Source: HXMU1420-2 sp034670145
Lineage (GTDB): Bacteria; Pseudomonadota; Alphaproteobacteria; Rhodobacterales; Rhodobacteraceae
DNA length: 64,000 nt
Direction of reading: 5' to 3'
NCBI GenBank assembly: GCA_034670145.1
Contig: JAXMOA010000008.1
Location: forward strand, 184,613-248,612
Within the stretch, counting starts at the first letter, position 1, and each line of letters opens with the position of its first letter. Made by a program: the position numbers and the translations under genes. The notes below the pieces were generated by a model, which saw nothing but the letters and a program-made list of their open reading frames with translations, had not been told where the DNA came from and did not search any database. Shown here in pieces: positions 53,901 to 61,289 of this stretch.

Positions 53901-53956
53901 CGCGCTATGCTGACTTGTTGCTTGAGTTCCTTGATACCGGCGCCGTCGAGAGCCAT
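47912..53956 (-). CDS. Giant helical protein with C-terminal lethal-factor-like zincin domain
   Basis: A 2014-residue protein. Order: an N-terminal domain (1-118) shared with the 317-residue protein near sciP; an acidic linker with EGLDQGENLDQGED; helices; a Gly/Pro/Asp linker near 221-245; three repeats at 251-480 in which two tryptophans are exactly 29 residues apart; over 1,200 residues of TPR-like helical hairpins with recurring (R/Q)xFxxAxxLM motifs; and a C-terminal domain with HEVGHSVDDKYGYM (H1839, E1840, H1843) and APGEWFSEIYAAYY (E1982/E1986 as third zinc ligand). This closely resembles the HEFGHAVDDYAGYL and EFFAEAF motifs of anthrax lethal factor. No signal peptide or membrane helix. 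The ATG at 53956 follows GGAGGA. A secreted or cell-to-cell protease effector is possible; a housekeeping protease is not excluded. Confidence 0.85.
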   Translation of the reverse strand: MALDGAGIKELKQQVSIARKMPLNFGLALGKKAEDTALVMHRKKEGSILFKQARKADGVEMAKSTFGTVTIDGNNMTFACASEPPAGMKKKCKAFLKSAKLSLKISILSPDGTEFEKGDDEDEDLVQGEGLDQGENLDQGEDPDTNEEPETQPDPGKRKAAKVALVARIKAANAELLQLSQKDKDRLAPALKTVLGMVSDDALEKALAGLGKIEAAIAAAGGSGGGKKPGGDPDPDDGPTGPGNDDAERERWLKGAARLKPLVAAAVKLPGGDPGALRAAWAWANEKANALVPDYRAAAGSLPEITRLVQLANQEATPAPEVAQQKIREQEDRKQALLASMWADKRKNAEPKILAGLSHNTKERSRIEALWAAANAKANEEQEYEVAIRAVSAALKLIEEMDNIPDQGVQKKDGAVNKSVWERASPALKGPVEELIRAQITDTSALAAAWELANAKAREEDWDAAVAALRDTKRLLDEANANKPEGPYSNDTVEDAGLMVELSNAEHLLENGIKELRKLAADFGNNAPADWATETNRIAGTLDLSSDDGLDAIKAAVATAKTDIAALKKTIHELMAEKEAWEREWDLYTIQRDNIDSHSAAKGEPVLTAFNTFKSDAEAAKAKADAASYPEARTDLKAVTDTYDTLLKLADDTATYQTIRDKRAATIGALSPYANDQSNALKDAAQRCLMNAAPLSNRKRFSDALAELNKIPALLDQAKRADAAHKRYQDIYVGYYKVEIAKLEAEDDKYKAHLLPELTPCRTFAASAEAQADAPQPDFIAAYVQANEIRYSVAAGQRILPLAKAYVDKREAFDPEFTAIEGHDGRAGIEDFYLRAKADKDRLDQFKDAREFAAAIKLMDAIQPMFTPQKALAAKYKIYIDKKKTITEALDKIRETNDDAGGIAASEIAAADSYLSQATAFELIKKFDEATTAIEAAKTRGEQAKALLDGNKKITDAKPEAAGEGDDAKAAQINAWINAIPGLKSDVKGKDDGTFADLIDSVDALLATAKDAMKVNPPPSDTEEAEKPDTATAEAKLQEIDGILKDALQKVERKPKYDAEFGKLKTAVEQTLPGKNVDPDKVITDDLKDLEKQLKAAEDAAKTPGFKFDDALQTIAGALVTCEKVERKADARIAQQTDRTVISDLVAHLNAQTDNAIFKKERDRLNQVIKDADDCLKRFDIAGSDKLIEKGKNLKAPYEKLCTDYTAALASKNTTYAAAKTTVEDNQPILKMELDRQAAMKKQIDKMFRDHAFVAAQKQLEEMGWYTYHGDELLKRYTTYKTARKSDVTDDLGTPTRPNPGLDELIAEIDDGLVKGDELAQNRQFETATALMKALKPKVAELNRQIPLNETFKLAKAAARAKLDEAKEPPERAVVIKPLLDRAEVKFKSAEDLRVRGDFAAATALMNEIPKNCTDAMATGDLHSGLAVLEGVGDAPHQTELEAAIQEVRDKLTQLRTSPTQEQLVDRIIAAGKTLDEAQTAIDGGNNDVQDLIKQACADCGAAEIHQLQVAQVRDETTKAVKLVDDFLGGSHAAKDFMIERMTLIKTQMNEAPAMMLASGEAAAMSHLLNAISTFRKAEALADQRAEYDKERAKLVPESGDPVLKQLQDNAHRYAINDDMKALQSKLSEAASHAEAADPDLAKAIAALKSAAEAAARARLTIKMLENTTAPTDDEVKAILDQPGGPDKLDEIIKKLDPDARRDILRVAMKIRFGCKLEIKVDGALEVDGANKGPNVLKFYEAMSKLPKKHTLSNDSLLGIDDYRKADGSADGGASAYEAWSKKTLSMREGAAVTSSGRGLGSEHNTGSWDTNDDGYENRGDYEPANDEPVQMFNWNTLHEVGHSVDDKYGYMRSKQGDAKFGGWTEYGRDVRSVAEKVAAHFKFGDLAYVQEVLSGNTNPPLADPPDRIKPEEWERRRQQIHNWAENAKSTNNPWETNATAMALELGGGEIIHEAYAGLWVGYKAATRKMGLTGYQFRAPGEWFSEIYAAYYSNKLKPGHPMCAELAALADRDN
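52517..53206 (-). repeat. Three degenerate ~62-residue helical repeats in the giant protein
   Basis: Residues 251-313, 341-402 and 420-480 share a layout: W, 28 residues, W (W252/W281, W342/W371, W421/W450), then the motif W-x-x-A-N-x-K-A, an aromatic residue 12-14 further on (Y295, Y384, W462) and a final leucine-rich helix ending in A-N or D-N. They are similar only at protein level. Confidence 0.8.
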
Positions 53957-54180
53957 GAAAATCCTCCGGGAATGCAATACTGAAAAACGTTACTGTCGGC
54001 GCTGCCCCAACGGGCAGTCTCAGTTGTTTTCAGCTTGCAGTCAGATAGAGGGTTCAGTCCAGCGAATTCTTTCGCGCTGCACAGTCGTCGTCTGCGCCGG
54101 TTGTTCACCAAAAGGAACCGAGTTGCCCTTTGCAGGCAGGCCCAGGGGCGGGCACCCTAACATATTGGCCTTATTACAGA

Positions 54181-54720
54181 TTACTGCGGCGTGTCGTCAC
54201 GGTCTATCAGGTCATTCAGGTTTTGGGTGAACCGCAACAGCATATCGCAGAAAACCGCGACTTCGGCCGGTTCAAACCCTTTCATCAGGTGCAGGTTCTG
54301 GCTGGTCGCAGCCTCCAGAACTTTGTCATGCAACGCCCGGCCTGACGGGCTAAGTGACAAACCCCGGCTGCGTCCGTTCGGGTGAAGCTCGCCCAGCAGG
54401 ATCAGTTTGCTTTTGGTCAGCCGGCTGACACTGCGGCTGACGGTGCCTTTGTCGACGCCAATGGTCTGCGCCGCCTGCGAAGAGGTGATACCCGTCCTGC
54501 GCGCAAGCAACAAAAGCATGCGCCAATCGACGGTTCCCAGGCCAAAATTCTGGCTGAAGTAATTCGACGCCGCCTCGGTAAACTTGTTGGCCGCAAACGA
54601 CATGAGCATGGCCGGGGTGCGGGTCATGCTCAGGGTTTGAAACGTCTCGCCCGTCATCGGGTCTTCGACATCGACCAGGTAAGCCTCAGGAGGGGTGGGG
54701 GTGTGTTCGCGATCATCCAT
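54181..54720 (-). CDS. MarR family transcriptional regulator
   Basis: A 179-residue MarR-type winged-helix regulator. The HTH is TGITSSQAAQTIGVDKGTVSRSVSRLTKSKLI and the wing is GELHPNGRSRGLSLSPSGR, both typical. An N-terminal extension of about 35 residues precedes the dimerisation helix. It is divergent from an aldehyde dehydrogenase gene, and the shared 242-bp region contains two tandem GTTGC-N4-GCAAC palindromes that are probably its operators. A carboxylic or phenolic ligand is likely, judging from the regulated genes. Confidence 0.92.
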   Translation of the reverse strand: MDDREHTPTPPEAYLVDVEDPMTGETFQTLSMTRTPAMLMSFAANKFTEAASNYFSQNFGLGTVDWRMLLLLARRTGITSSQAAQTIGVDKGTVSRSVSRLTKSKLILLGELHPNGRSRGLSLSPSGRALHDKVLEAATSQNLHLMKGFEPAEVAVFCDMLLRFTQNLNDLIDRDDTPQ

Positions 54721-54750
54721 ACATGATCCTTACGCTGTCGCGCCCTGCAA

Positions 54751-54763
54751 GCCAACGGTTGGC
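54751..54763. promoter_or_regulatory. Possible third MarR half-palindrome
   Basis: GCCAAC, one base, GTTGGC is a perfect 13-bp dyad located 31 bp upstream of the marR-type start and 38 bp from the tandem operators. Its core differs from the other two (CAAC-G-GTTG), so binding is uncertain. Confidence 0.3.
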
Positions 54764-54800
54764 CTGTTCCAGGGGGTGGGGGTTTGCCTATCGGATCTAA

Positions 54801-54814
54801 GTTGCGCTGGCAAC
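54801..54814. promoter_or_regulatory. MarR operator 1
   Basis: GTTGC GCTG GCAAC, a perfect 5-bp-arm dyad in the divergent promoter region of the MarR and aldehyde dehydrogenase genes. Confidence 0.65.
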
Positions 54815-54819
54815 AATAT

Positions 54820-54833
54820 GTTGCACGTGCAAC
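54820..54833. promoter_or_regulatory. MarR operator 2
   Basis: GTTGC ACGT GCAAC, a perfect 14-bp palindrome with the same arms as operator 1, centred 19 bp away. The repeat of the same arms makes chance unlikely. Confidence 0.7.
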
Positions 54834-54962
54834 TTATATCCGGTAACCTCTGAATTGTCCGGGCTGCAACACCCTGCGACCCGGAGGAAATTACATAGCT
54901 CTTTTAGGGATTTAACCGTCTGCCCAGATCGATTCGACCGCGCAGACCCGGCATTCCCCAAA

Positions 54963-56396
54963 ATGGCGTCAAACGAGGGAGAGAGACGTTTGTTGGATTT
55001 TGGCATGACAATCGGCGGCCGCCAGGTCGCCGGACAGGATAGCTTTGCCGTTGCGAACCCCGCCACGGGCGAGCTGGTGGGAACAGTTGCAAACGCGACG
55101 ATCGACGATCTGGATCATGCGGTCAGCGCGGCCAAGGCCGCTTACCCGGCATGGTCGGCGCTGCCATTCGCGCAACGTCAGCAGGCGGTGGCCGCTCTGG
55201 GGGCGGCGCTTGATGCACGCAAGCAAGAGCTTGCCGAATTGCTGACGCGCGAGAACGGAAAGCCGCTGGCGGGCGTGGGGTCGCATTTCGAGCTGGCGGG
55301 CACCGTGGGATGGACCGGCTTTACCTCTGCTTTGGAGATGCCGGTCAAGATCCTCCAGGACAATGACGAAGGCCGGGTCGAACTGCACAGAAAACCGCTG
55401 GGCGTGGTCGGGTCGATCACGCCGTGGAACTGGCCCGTGATCATCGCGATCTGGCACATCATGCCGGCGCTGTTGTCAGGCAATACGGTGGTGATCAAAC
55501 CATCCCCCTTCACGCCCCTGTCCACGATGCTGGCGGTGCAGATCATGAATGATATCCTGCCTGCCGGTGTTCTGAACATCGTGACGTCGGACGATCAGTC
55601 CGCCAATATCGGCGCGGCGATGGCGCATCATCCCGACATCCGCAAAATCGTCTTCACCGGCTCCACCGCCACCGGCGAAAAGGTGATGCAGGGCGCTGCG
55701 GCGACGATGAAACGGCTCACGCTCGAACTGGGCGGCAATGACGCAGGGATCATTCTGCCGGATGTGGACCCAAAGGCAATCGCCGAAGGTTTGTTCTGGG
55801 GGGCCTTTATCAACACCGGGCAAACCTGCGCCGCGATGAAGCGCATGTATGTCCACGAAGATATTCACGACGCGGTCGTCGCGGCCTTTGTGGATTACAC
55901 AAGACACATGAAAATGGGCAACGGGCTCGAAGACGGGGTGGTCATGGGGCCGCTGACCACGCCGTTCCAGCATGAAAAGGTTGCGGGCCTGGTTCAGGCT
56001 GCGGCCCGCGATGGCACCGTCCATCTGGGCGGCAATCCGGGCGAGGGCCAGTTCCACGAGCTGACCATCGTCACTGATCTGGATGACGATCACCCGCTGG
56101 TCACCGAAGAACAATTCGGCCCCGCCGTGCCGATCCTGCGCTATCGCGATGTCGAAGACGCGCTGGAGCGCGCCAATGCATCCGACGCCGGGCTTGGCGG
56201 TTCGATCTGGACCAATGACATGGATCAGGCCAGGTCGCTTGCCCTGCGCATGGAATGCGGTTCCGTCTGGATCAACAAACACGGCGCATTACAGCCAAAC
56301 GCCCCCTTTGGCGGGGTCAAGAAATCCGGGCTCGGGGTGGAGTTCGGCGACGAAGGCCTGCTGGAGAATACAGACATCCAGGTCATTCTTCAGTGA
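54963..56396 (+). CDS. Aldehyde dehydrogenase family protein
   Basis: A 477-residue NAD(P)-dependent aldehyde dehydrogenase that oxidises an aldehyde to the acid. The general base is E255 in TLELGGNDAGI and the nucleophile C289 in NTGQTCAAMKRMYV; the cofactor motif FTGSTATGEKVM and the EEQFGPAVPIL segment are also present. The start is uncertain: ATG 54963 lacks a ribosome site, while TTG codons at 54990/54993 follow GAGGGAGAGAG, and ATG 55005 gives the most family-like N-terminus. It is the first gene after the putative MarR operators and probably opens the catabolic series that runs to 61575. Confidence 0.92.
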   Translation: MASNEGERRLLDFGMTIGGRQVAGQDSFAVANPATGELVGTVANATIDDLDHAVSAAKAAYPAWSALPFAQRQQAVAALGAALDARKQELAELLTRENGKPLAGVGSHFELAGTVGWTGFTSALEMPVKILQDNDEGRVELHRKPLGVVGSITPWNWPVIIAIWHIMPALLSGNTVVIKPSPFTPLSTMLAVQIMNDILPAGVLNIVTSDDQSANIGAAMAHHPDIRKIVFTGSTATGEKVMQGAAATMKRLTLELGGNDAGIILPDVDPKAIAEGLFWGAFINTGQTCAAMKRMYVHEDIHDAVVAAFVDYTRHMKMGNGLEDGVVMGPLTTPFQHEKVAGLVQAAARDGTVHLGGNPGEGQFHELTIVTDLDDDHPLVTEEQFGPAVPILRYRDVEDALERANASDAGLGGSIWTNDMDQARSLALRMECGSVWINKHGALQPNAPFGGVKKSGLGVEFGDEGLLENTDIQVILQ

Positions 56397-56407
56397 TCGC
56401 CTGACCT

Positions 56408-56449
56408 GGGCCCCTTTTCTCCGCTTACCTCGTGAGAGAGGAGGGGCCC
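56408..56449 (+). terminator. Strong hairpin after the aldehyde dehydrogenase gene
   Basis: GGGCCCCT (56408-56415) and AGGGGCCC (56442-56449) pair fully, with a TTTCTC/GAGAG extension inside. There is no T-run after it, so it may be an attenuator or mRNA-stabilising hairpin rather than a full terminator. Confidence 0.45.
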
Positions 56450-56582
56450 GACCGACCCATCCTGATGCACCACGGGTCTGCGGCCCGACAGCGTCACAAA
56501 GGGCCGCACGCCGTCTTTGGCCATCACATCTCACACCCCCCGATGCCCCCTCTGTCAGGCTAGAACAGATAGGAAACCCGCA

Positions 56583-58118
56583 ATGACCACTCAATCCATC
56601 AATCCACCAACCGCAAAGACCAGCCGCTTGTCCAAAACCACCCTCATCTGGGTCCTGCTGTGCGCCGCGCTCGCCTTTTACAGCCTTCTGGTTTGGAATG
56701 CGGGCTACAAGCTCTTGCCGCAAAACTTCGACGCGTCCCATGCCCAACTGTTCGATGAAATCGAAGCCGCCGGGAACAAGGGCGTGCCCTATTCGGAAAT
56801 CGCCGATAAGGCGCTCGCGGCTTATCCGCTGTGGAACAATCTGACCGCCATGGTCACCGGCACCTACTTTGGGTTCGGCAGCAACGGCAACACTGATCCG
56901 GTCCGCTACTATGACAGCATGAAACCGGTCGAAAAATCCGCGCTCAGCCTGCATATGGTGCTGGGCGGTGCGGTGCTGATCCTTGGCATATTCCAATTCA
57001 CGCCCGCGTTCCGCAAAAAATATCGCAAGGCCCATCGCACCATCGGCGGGGTCTATATCATGGCCCTGTTTGCCATGTGTTTCGCCGCGATCTACCACAT
57101 GGTGCACACCGGGGTCGAAAACACCTATCAGGGCTTCGCCTTCTACGTGCAGCTGTGGTTTCTGGCCATGAGCACCATCATCTGTCAGGTTCTGGCGATC
57201 TATTTCATCAAAAAGCGGAACTTTGCCCTGCATCTGGGATTTCAGATCTATACATTTGCGGCTTTCCTGAACGCGCCCATCCAGCGCTATGACTGGGCCG
57301 TGCTGGGGTCAATCTATCCGCATCTGACCCAGGGAGAGGTCAACAACCTGGTCAATATCCTGACCTTCTGGCAATGCCTGCTGATCGGCTATGCGCTGTT
57401 TGCCTGGAACCGATCCACCGCGCCCGTCCGCTCCAAACCGGTCGAGGTTGCGCCACAGCCCAAAGGGTTGAAGATCTTTCTGGCAACCGCAGGCGCCCTG
57501 GCTGTCTTGACGGTTCTGGCCAGCTATGTGGGTTCTGCCGGGCTGAGCGAATGGACCGTGGCCCAGGCGGTCGCCCCGGCCAGCACTTTGGCGGCAGAAG
57601 CGGCGCTTTATGCGGGCAAATCCGTGCAGACGGCGGTGTTTGGTCTGTTCGTGGCCGCAGCAATCGCTTCGGGTCTCTGGCTGATGATCCGCGATGAAAA
57701 CACCCGCGTGATGCGCAACATCTTTTACGTCAGCGCCATTCTGGCCGGTGTTCAACAGATCGCCTGGGGCCTGCAACTGGGCGAGCCGAGCATGGCCGTC
57801 ACCTCGGGCGGCGGCTTCTACATCGTCTCGGGCCTGTCACTTGCGGGCTTTGCCTTGCTGGCGCTGTACTTTCAGGTCCGGGGGCGTGCGCATCTGTGGC
57901 ACGAAGTCATGGTCTTTGCCGTGAACTTTGCCTTTGCGCCGGCGCTGATCGTCTGGGGGCATGGGCTTTGGTATGTGCTGGATGTGATCCCCCAGTTCTA
58001 CCTCGACCGGGGACACGGCTATGTCCTGGCCGCCGGGGCTGCTATCCTGACACCCACGTTCAACGGTTTCATCGGCATGATGACCAGCCGCGAAACCCAG
58101 GCCCGCGCCATCAGCTAG
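56583..58118 (+). CDS. Polytopic membrane protein with DUF2306 domain
   Basis: A 511-residue membrane protein with about 12 hydrophobic helices. The middle helices contain the DUF2306-type pattern: SLHMVLGGAVLILGIFQFTPAFRKKYRKAHRTIGGVYI, with histidines in HM and AHRTIGG that could bind heme, and FALHLGFQIYTFAAF later. A lumenal region after the first helix (residues 45-115) is soluble. The function is unknown. It lies between the aldehyde dehydrogenase and the acyl-CoA ligase on the same strand, so it may support the same pathway, for example as a redox or transport component; that is inference. Confidence 0.78.
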   Translation: MTTQSINPPTAKTSRLSKTTLIWVLLCAALAFYSLLVWNAGYKLLPQNFDASHAQLFDEIEAAGNKGVPYSEIADKALAAYPLWNNLTAMVTGTYFGFGSNGNTDPVRYYDSMKPVEKSALSLHMVLGGAVLILGIFQFTPAFRKKYRKAHRTIGGVYIMALFAMCFAAIYHMVHTGVENTYQGFAFYVQLWFLAMSTIICQVLAIYFIKKRNFALHLGFQIYTFAAFLNAPIQRYDWAVLGSIYPHLTQGEVNNLVNILTFWQCLLIGYALFAWNRSTAPVRSKPVEVAPQPKGLKIFLATAGALAVLTVLASYVGSAGLSEWTVAQAVAPASTLAAEAALYAGKSVQTAVFGLFVAAAIASGLWLMIRDENTRVMRNIFYVSAILAGVQQIAWGLQLGEPSMAVTSGGGFYIVSGLSLAGFALLALYFQVRGRAHLWHEVMVFAVNFAFAPALIVWGHGLWYVLDVIPQFYLDRGHGYVLAAGAAILTPTFNGFIGMMTSRETQARAIS

Positions 58119-58179
58119 AGCGTCACACAAAGCTGGCCCGATACCCCGGGCCAGCCATGCAGCACCGAGGAGCGGCAGC

Positions 58180-59841
58180 ATGACCAAAGTACATCTCGAC
58201 CATTGGCCCGCTGGCCTGCCCAGGCATTTGCCACCGCCCACCGGCACGCTGGATGACAACCTGCGCAGATCGGCCAGGGCACAGCCCGAAAAACCCGCCC
58301 TCATCTTTTATGGCGCGGTCAAAAGCTACGCCATGCTGGATCATCAGGTGACCCGCACGGCGGCTTACCTGCAATCCGCCTGCAACGTGAAAAAAGGCGA
58401 CCGGGTCGGGCTCTATATGCAGAATGCGCCGCAATTCATTGTGGGCTTTTATGGCATCATCCGTGCGGGCGGCGTTGTCGTGCCGATCAATGCGATGCAT
58501 CTGACCGAGGAACTGGCCTATATCTGCGAAAACGCGCAAATACGCACGCTGCTCAGCGCTCAGGATCTGCTGGAAAATGTCGCGCCCTTGCAGGCCTCTG
58601 GCGCATTGGATCACGTGATCGCAGCCATTTATGCGTCCGAGCTTCCTGAAATCCTCCCGGTGGATGTGCCTGACTCCATCGCGCCCACGGACACCGCACT
58701 GCCGCCCGGGGTTGTGGACTGGGCCGATATGATGTCAGCCACTGATGACCTGATCGCGGTGCCGCTGACCACGGATGATCCCTGCGTCATGCCCTATACC
58801 TCGGGCTCGACGGGCCGGGCCAAAGGGTGCATCCACACCCATGCTACGGCGCTCCATGCCATCCAGATCATGCTGCACTGGTATGACCTGACCGGAGACG
58901 AGCTGCACCTGGGCGCCACGCCCATGTTCCATATCGTCGGCATGCAGGGCATCATGAACGTCTCGGTCGCCAGCGGCGGAACCATCGCGATCATGTCCCG
59001 CTGGGACCGGACCGCAGCCGCAGCCCTGATCGCACGCCACGGGGTGACCCATTGGTGCACGGTGCCGACGGCGGTGATTGACCTGCTCAACACCCCAGGA
59101 CTACAGCCCGCCGACCTGTCCAGCCTGCGCGTGATCAATGGCGGCGGCAGCGCGATGCCGGACGCCATCGCACAGCGGCTGGCCGATCTGACAGGGCTGA
59201 AATTTGTCGAAGTCTATGGCATGACGGAAACCATGGGTCCGCTGACCCACAATCGCATGGACGACCCCCACAGCGGCTGTGTCGGCATTCCGGTCATGGA
59301 TACGGACCTGCGCCTGCTCGACCCGGACACTCAAGCCGAGGTTCCAGCCGGTGATGTCGGCGAAATTGTCGTCTGCGCGCCGCAGGTCATGCGCGGTTAC
59401 TGGCAAAACCCCAAGGCCAATGCCGAAACCTTTATCACGCTCGAAGGCCAGCGCTTTATGCGCACCGGCGATCTGGCGCGGGCAGATGACGCAGGCAATA
59501 TCGTGATCGTCGACCGCCTGAAACGGATGATCAATGCGTCCTGCTACAAGGTCTGGCCCGCCGAGGTCGAAGGGCGCCTCTATCAACATCCGGCCATCGC
59601 CGAGGTCTGCGTGATCGGCGCCAGGGATTCCTATCGCGGCCAGACGGTCAAGGCCGTTGCCGTGCTCAAACCCGGTGCGCAGCTGGAACCGGGCGAATTT
59701 ACCAGTTGGGCACAGGGGCAAATGGCGGCCTACAAGGTCCCGCGCTTGCTGGACATCGTGGACCAGCTGCCAAAAACGGCGGCGGGCAAGGTGCTGTGGC
59801 GTGACCTTCAGGCCGCCGAAGATCGCAAAACGCCCGAATGA
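58180..59841 (+). CDS. Fatty-acid/medium-chain acyl-CoA synthetase
   Basis: A 553-residue adenylate-forming acyl-CoA ligase. Motifs: MPYTSGSTGRAKGCIHTH (P-loop), VYGMTETMGPLTH, the RTGDLARADDAGNIVIVDRLKRMINASCYKVWPAEVE hinge segment (split across two lines of motif), and the catalytic lysine in LPKTAAGKVLWRDL. The ATG at 58180 follows GAGGAGCGGCAGC. It is 61 bp after the DUF2306 gene and 92 bp before the AtuA-like gene, which suggests one pathway: aldehyde to acid, acid to CoA ester, then the AtuA step. Confidence 0.93.
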   Translation: MTKVHLDHWPAGLPRHLPPPTGTLDDNLRRSARAQPEKPALIFYGAVKSYAMLDHQVTRTAAYLQSACNVKKGDRVGLYMQNAPQFIVGFYGIIRAGGVVVPINAMHLTEELAYICENAQIRTLLSAQDLLENVAPLQASGALDHVIAAIYASELPEILPVDVPDSIAPTDTALPPGVVDWADMMSATDDLIAVPLTTDDPCVMPYTSGSTGRAKGCIHTHATALHAIQIMLHWYDLTGDELHLGATPMFHIVGMQGIMNVSVASGGTIAIMSRWDRTAAAALIARHGVTHWCTVPTAVIDLLNTPGLQPADLSSLRVINGGGSAMPDAIAQRLADLTGLKFVEVYGMTETMGPLTHNRMDDPHSGCVGIPVMDTDLRLLDPDTQAEVPAGDVGEIVVCAPQVMRGYWQNPKANAETFITLEGQRFMRTGDLARADDAGNIVIVDRLKRMINASCYKVWPAEVEGRLYQHPAIAEVCVIGARDSYRGQTVKAVAVLKPGAQLEPGEFTSWAQGQMAAYKVPRLLDIVDQLPKTAAGKVLWRDLQAAEDRKTPE

Positions 59842-59933
59842 CACCCGCCGCTGCCGGACGCTTTTTGCTTTTCGCATTGTCCCGCTAGACAGTCCCCTGT
59901 TTACTGGGGCCGGACACAACCAAAGGTACAGGC

Positions 59934-61289
59934 ATGAGCGTTCTCAGGATCGGGGCCGGAGCCGGCTTTTCCGGTGATCGGATCGCGCCGGCGGTCGAGC
60001 TGGCCGAAAAAGGTGACCTGGATTTTCTGGTCTTCGAATGCCTGGCCGAGCGCACGATCGCCCTGGCCCAGCAGGCCCGCCTGAAGGATCCCGCAGCGGG
60101 CTTTGATCCCATGCTGGAAAGACGCATGCGCGCCGTGCTGCCCATCACGGCCCGCAATGGCACGCGGATTGTGACGAACATGGGGGCGGCCAACCCCTTG
60201 GCGGCCGCCCGACTGGTGCGCAAAATCGCCAACGACCTTGGATTGCACCACCTCAAAGTCGCCGCCGTCACCGGGGATGACGTATTGCACCGGATCGGCC
60301 CCTGTCTGCTGGAGGAAACCGGCGCCAGCGCCTCGGCCCTTGGCGACAAACTGGTCTCGGCCAATGCCTATATCGGCATTGGCGCGATCGTTGCCGCGCT
60401 GGACGCCAGGGCCGATGTTGTCATCTGCGGCCGCGCCTCGGACCCTGCGCTGTTTCTGGCGCCGCTGGTGCACCATTTCGGCTGGGCCATGGATGACTGG
60501 ACCCGTCTGGGCCGTGGCACGCTTGTCGGGCACCTTCTGGAATGCTCGGCGCAGGTCACCGGCGGATATTTTGCCGACCCCGGCATAAAGCCCGGCATAA
60601 AGGATGTGCCAGATCTGACCCATGTCGGCTTCCCCCTGGCAGAGGTCAGCGCCGATGGAAACGCCGTGATCACCAAAGTCGCCGGAAGCGGCGGATGCGT
60701 GACCCAGGCCACCTGTACCGAGCAGCTTCTGTACGAAATCCACGACCCGTCAGCCTATTTCCAGCCCGATGTCATAGCCGATTTTTCCAAGGTCACATTT
60801 CACGACATTGCCCCCGACCGCGTCGCCGTGTCCGGCGCGGACGGGCGGTCGGCCACCGGGGCGCTGAAAGTGTCGGTCGGTTATCGCGATGGCTGGAAGG
60901 GCGAGGGGCAGATCAGCTATGCGGGGGCAAATTGTGTGGCCCGCGCCGAACTGGCCGCCGATCTCGTCAGGGACCGGCTGAGAGAGGACAACATCGCTAT
61001 TCTGGACGCCAGATCCGATCTGATCGGCCTGAACTCTGTCGTCCAACGAGAGGCCCCCGCGACACCCCCGCATGAGGTCAGGATGAGGTTCGCCGCCCGA
61101 TGCGCAACCCGGTCAGATGCAGAACGCGTCGCGCAAGAGGTCGAAAGCCTCTACCTCTGTGGCCCGGCGGGCGGCGGCGGTGTCACCCGCAGCATCACCG
61201 AAATCATCGCCATCGCCTCGGCCTTCCTGCCGTCCGGGGATGTCTCGACCGATTTCGAACTTCCGGAGCACCAAGATGCGGTTGCATGA
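59934..61289 (+). CDS. AtuA/DUF1446 family protein
   Basis: A 451-residue DUF1446 protein, the family of AtuA from acyclic terpene utilisation in Pseudomonas. It starts MSVLRIGAGAGFSGDRIAPAVELAEKGDLDFLVFECLAER, and has TNMGAANPLAAARL, ADVVICGRASDPALFLAPLVHHFGW and GSGGCVTQATCTEQLLYEIHDPSAYFQPDV, which are family landmarks. The biochemical reaction of the family is not established. In many relatives a second domain (AtuA-like C-terminal) is fused on; here it is a separate gene overlapping the last 14 nt. Confidence 0.9.
   Translation: MSVLRIGAGAGFSGDRIAPAVELAEKGDLDFLVFECLAERTIALAQQARLKDPAAGFDPMLERRMRAVLPITARNGTRIVTNMGAANPLAAARLVRKIANDLGLHHLKVAAVTGDDVLHRIGPCLLEETGASASALGDKLVSANAYIGIGAIVAALDARADVVICGRASDPALFLAPLVHHFGWAMDDWTRLGRGTLVGHLLECSAQVTGGYFADPGIKPGIKDVPDLTHVGFPLAEVSADGNAVITKVAGSGGCVTQATCTEQLLYEIHDPSAYFQPDVIADFSKVTFHDIAPDRVAVSGADGRSATGALKVSVGYRDGWKGEGQISYAGANCVARAELAADLVRDRLREDNIAILDARSDLIGLNSVVQREAPATPPHEVRMRFAARCATRSDAERVAQEVESLYLCGPAGGGGVTRSITEIIAIASAFLPSGDVSTDFELPEHQDAVA

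Noticed and set aside
46902..54180. Direct repeat of the tRNA-Leu 3' end as an attachment site
   Set aside because: I scanned for the T-arm and acceptor sequence to the right and did not see a second copy; no integrase gene is present.
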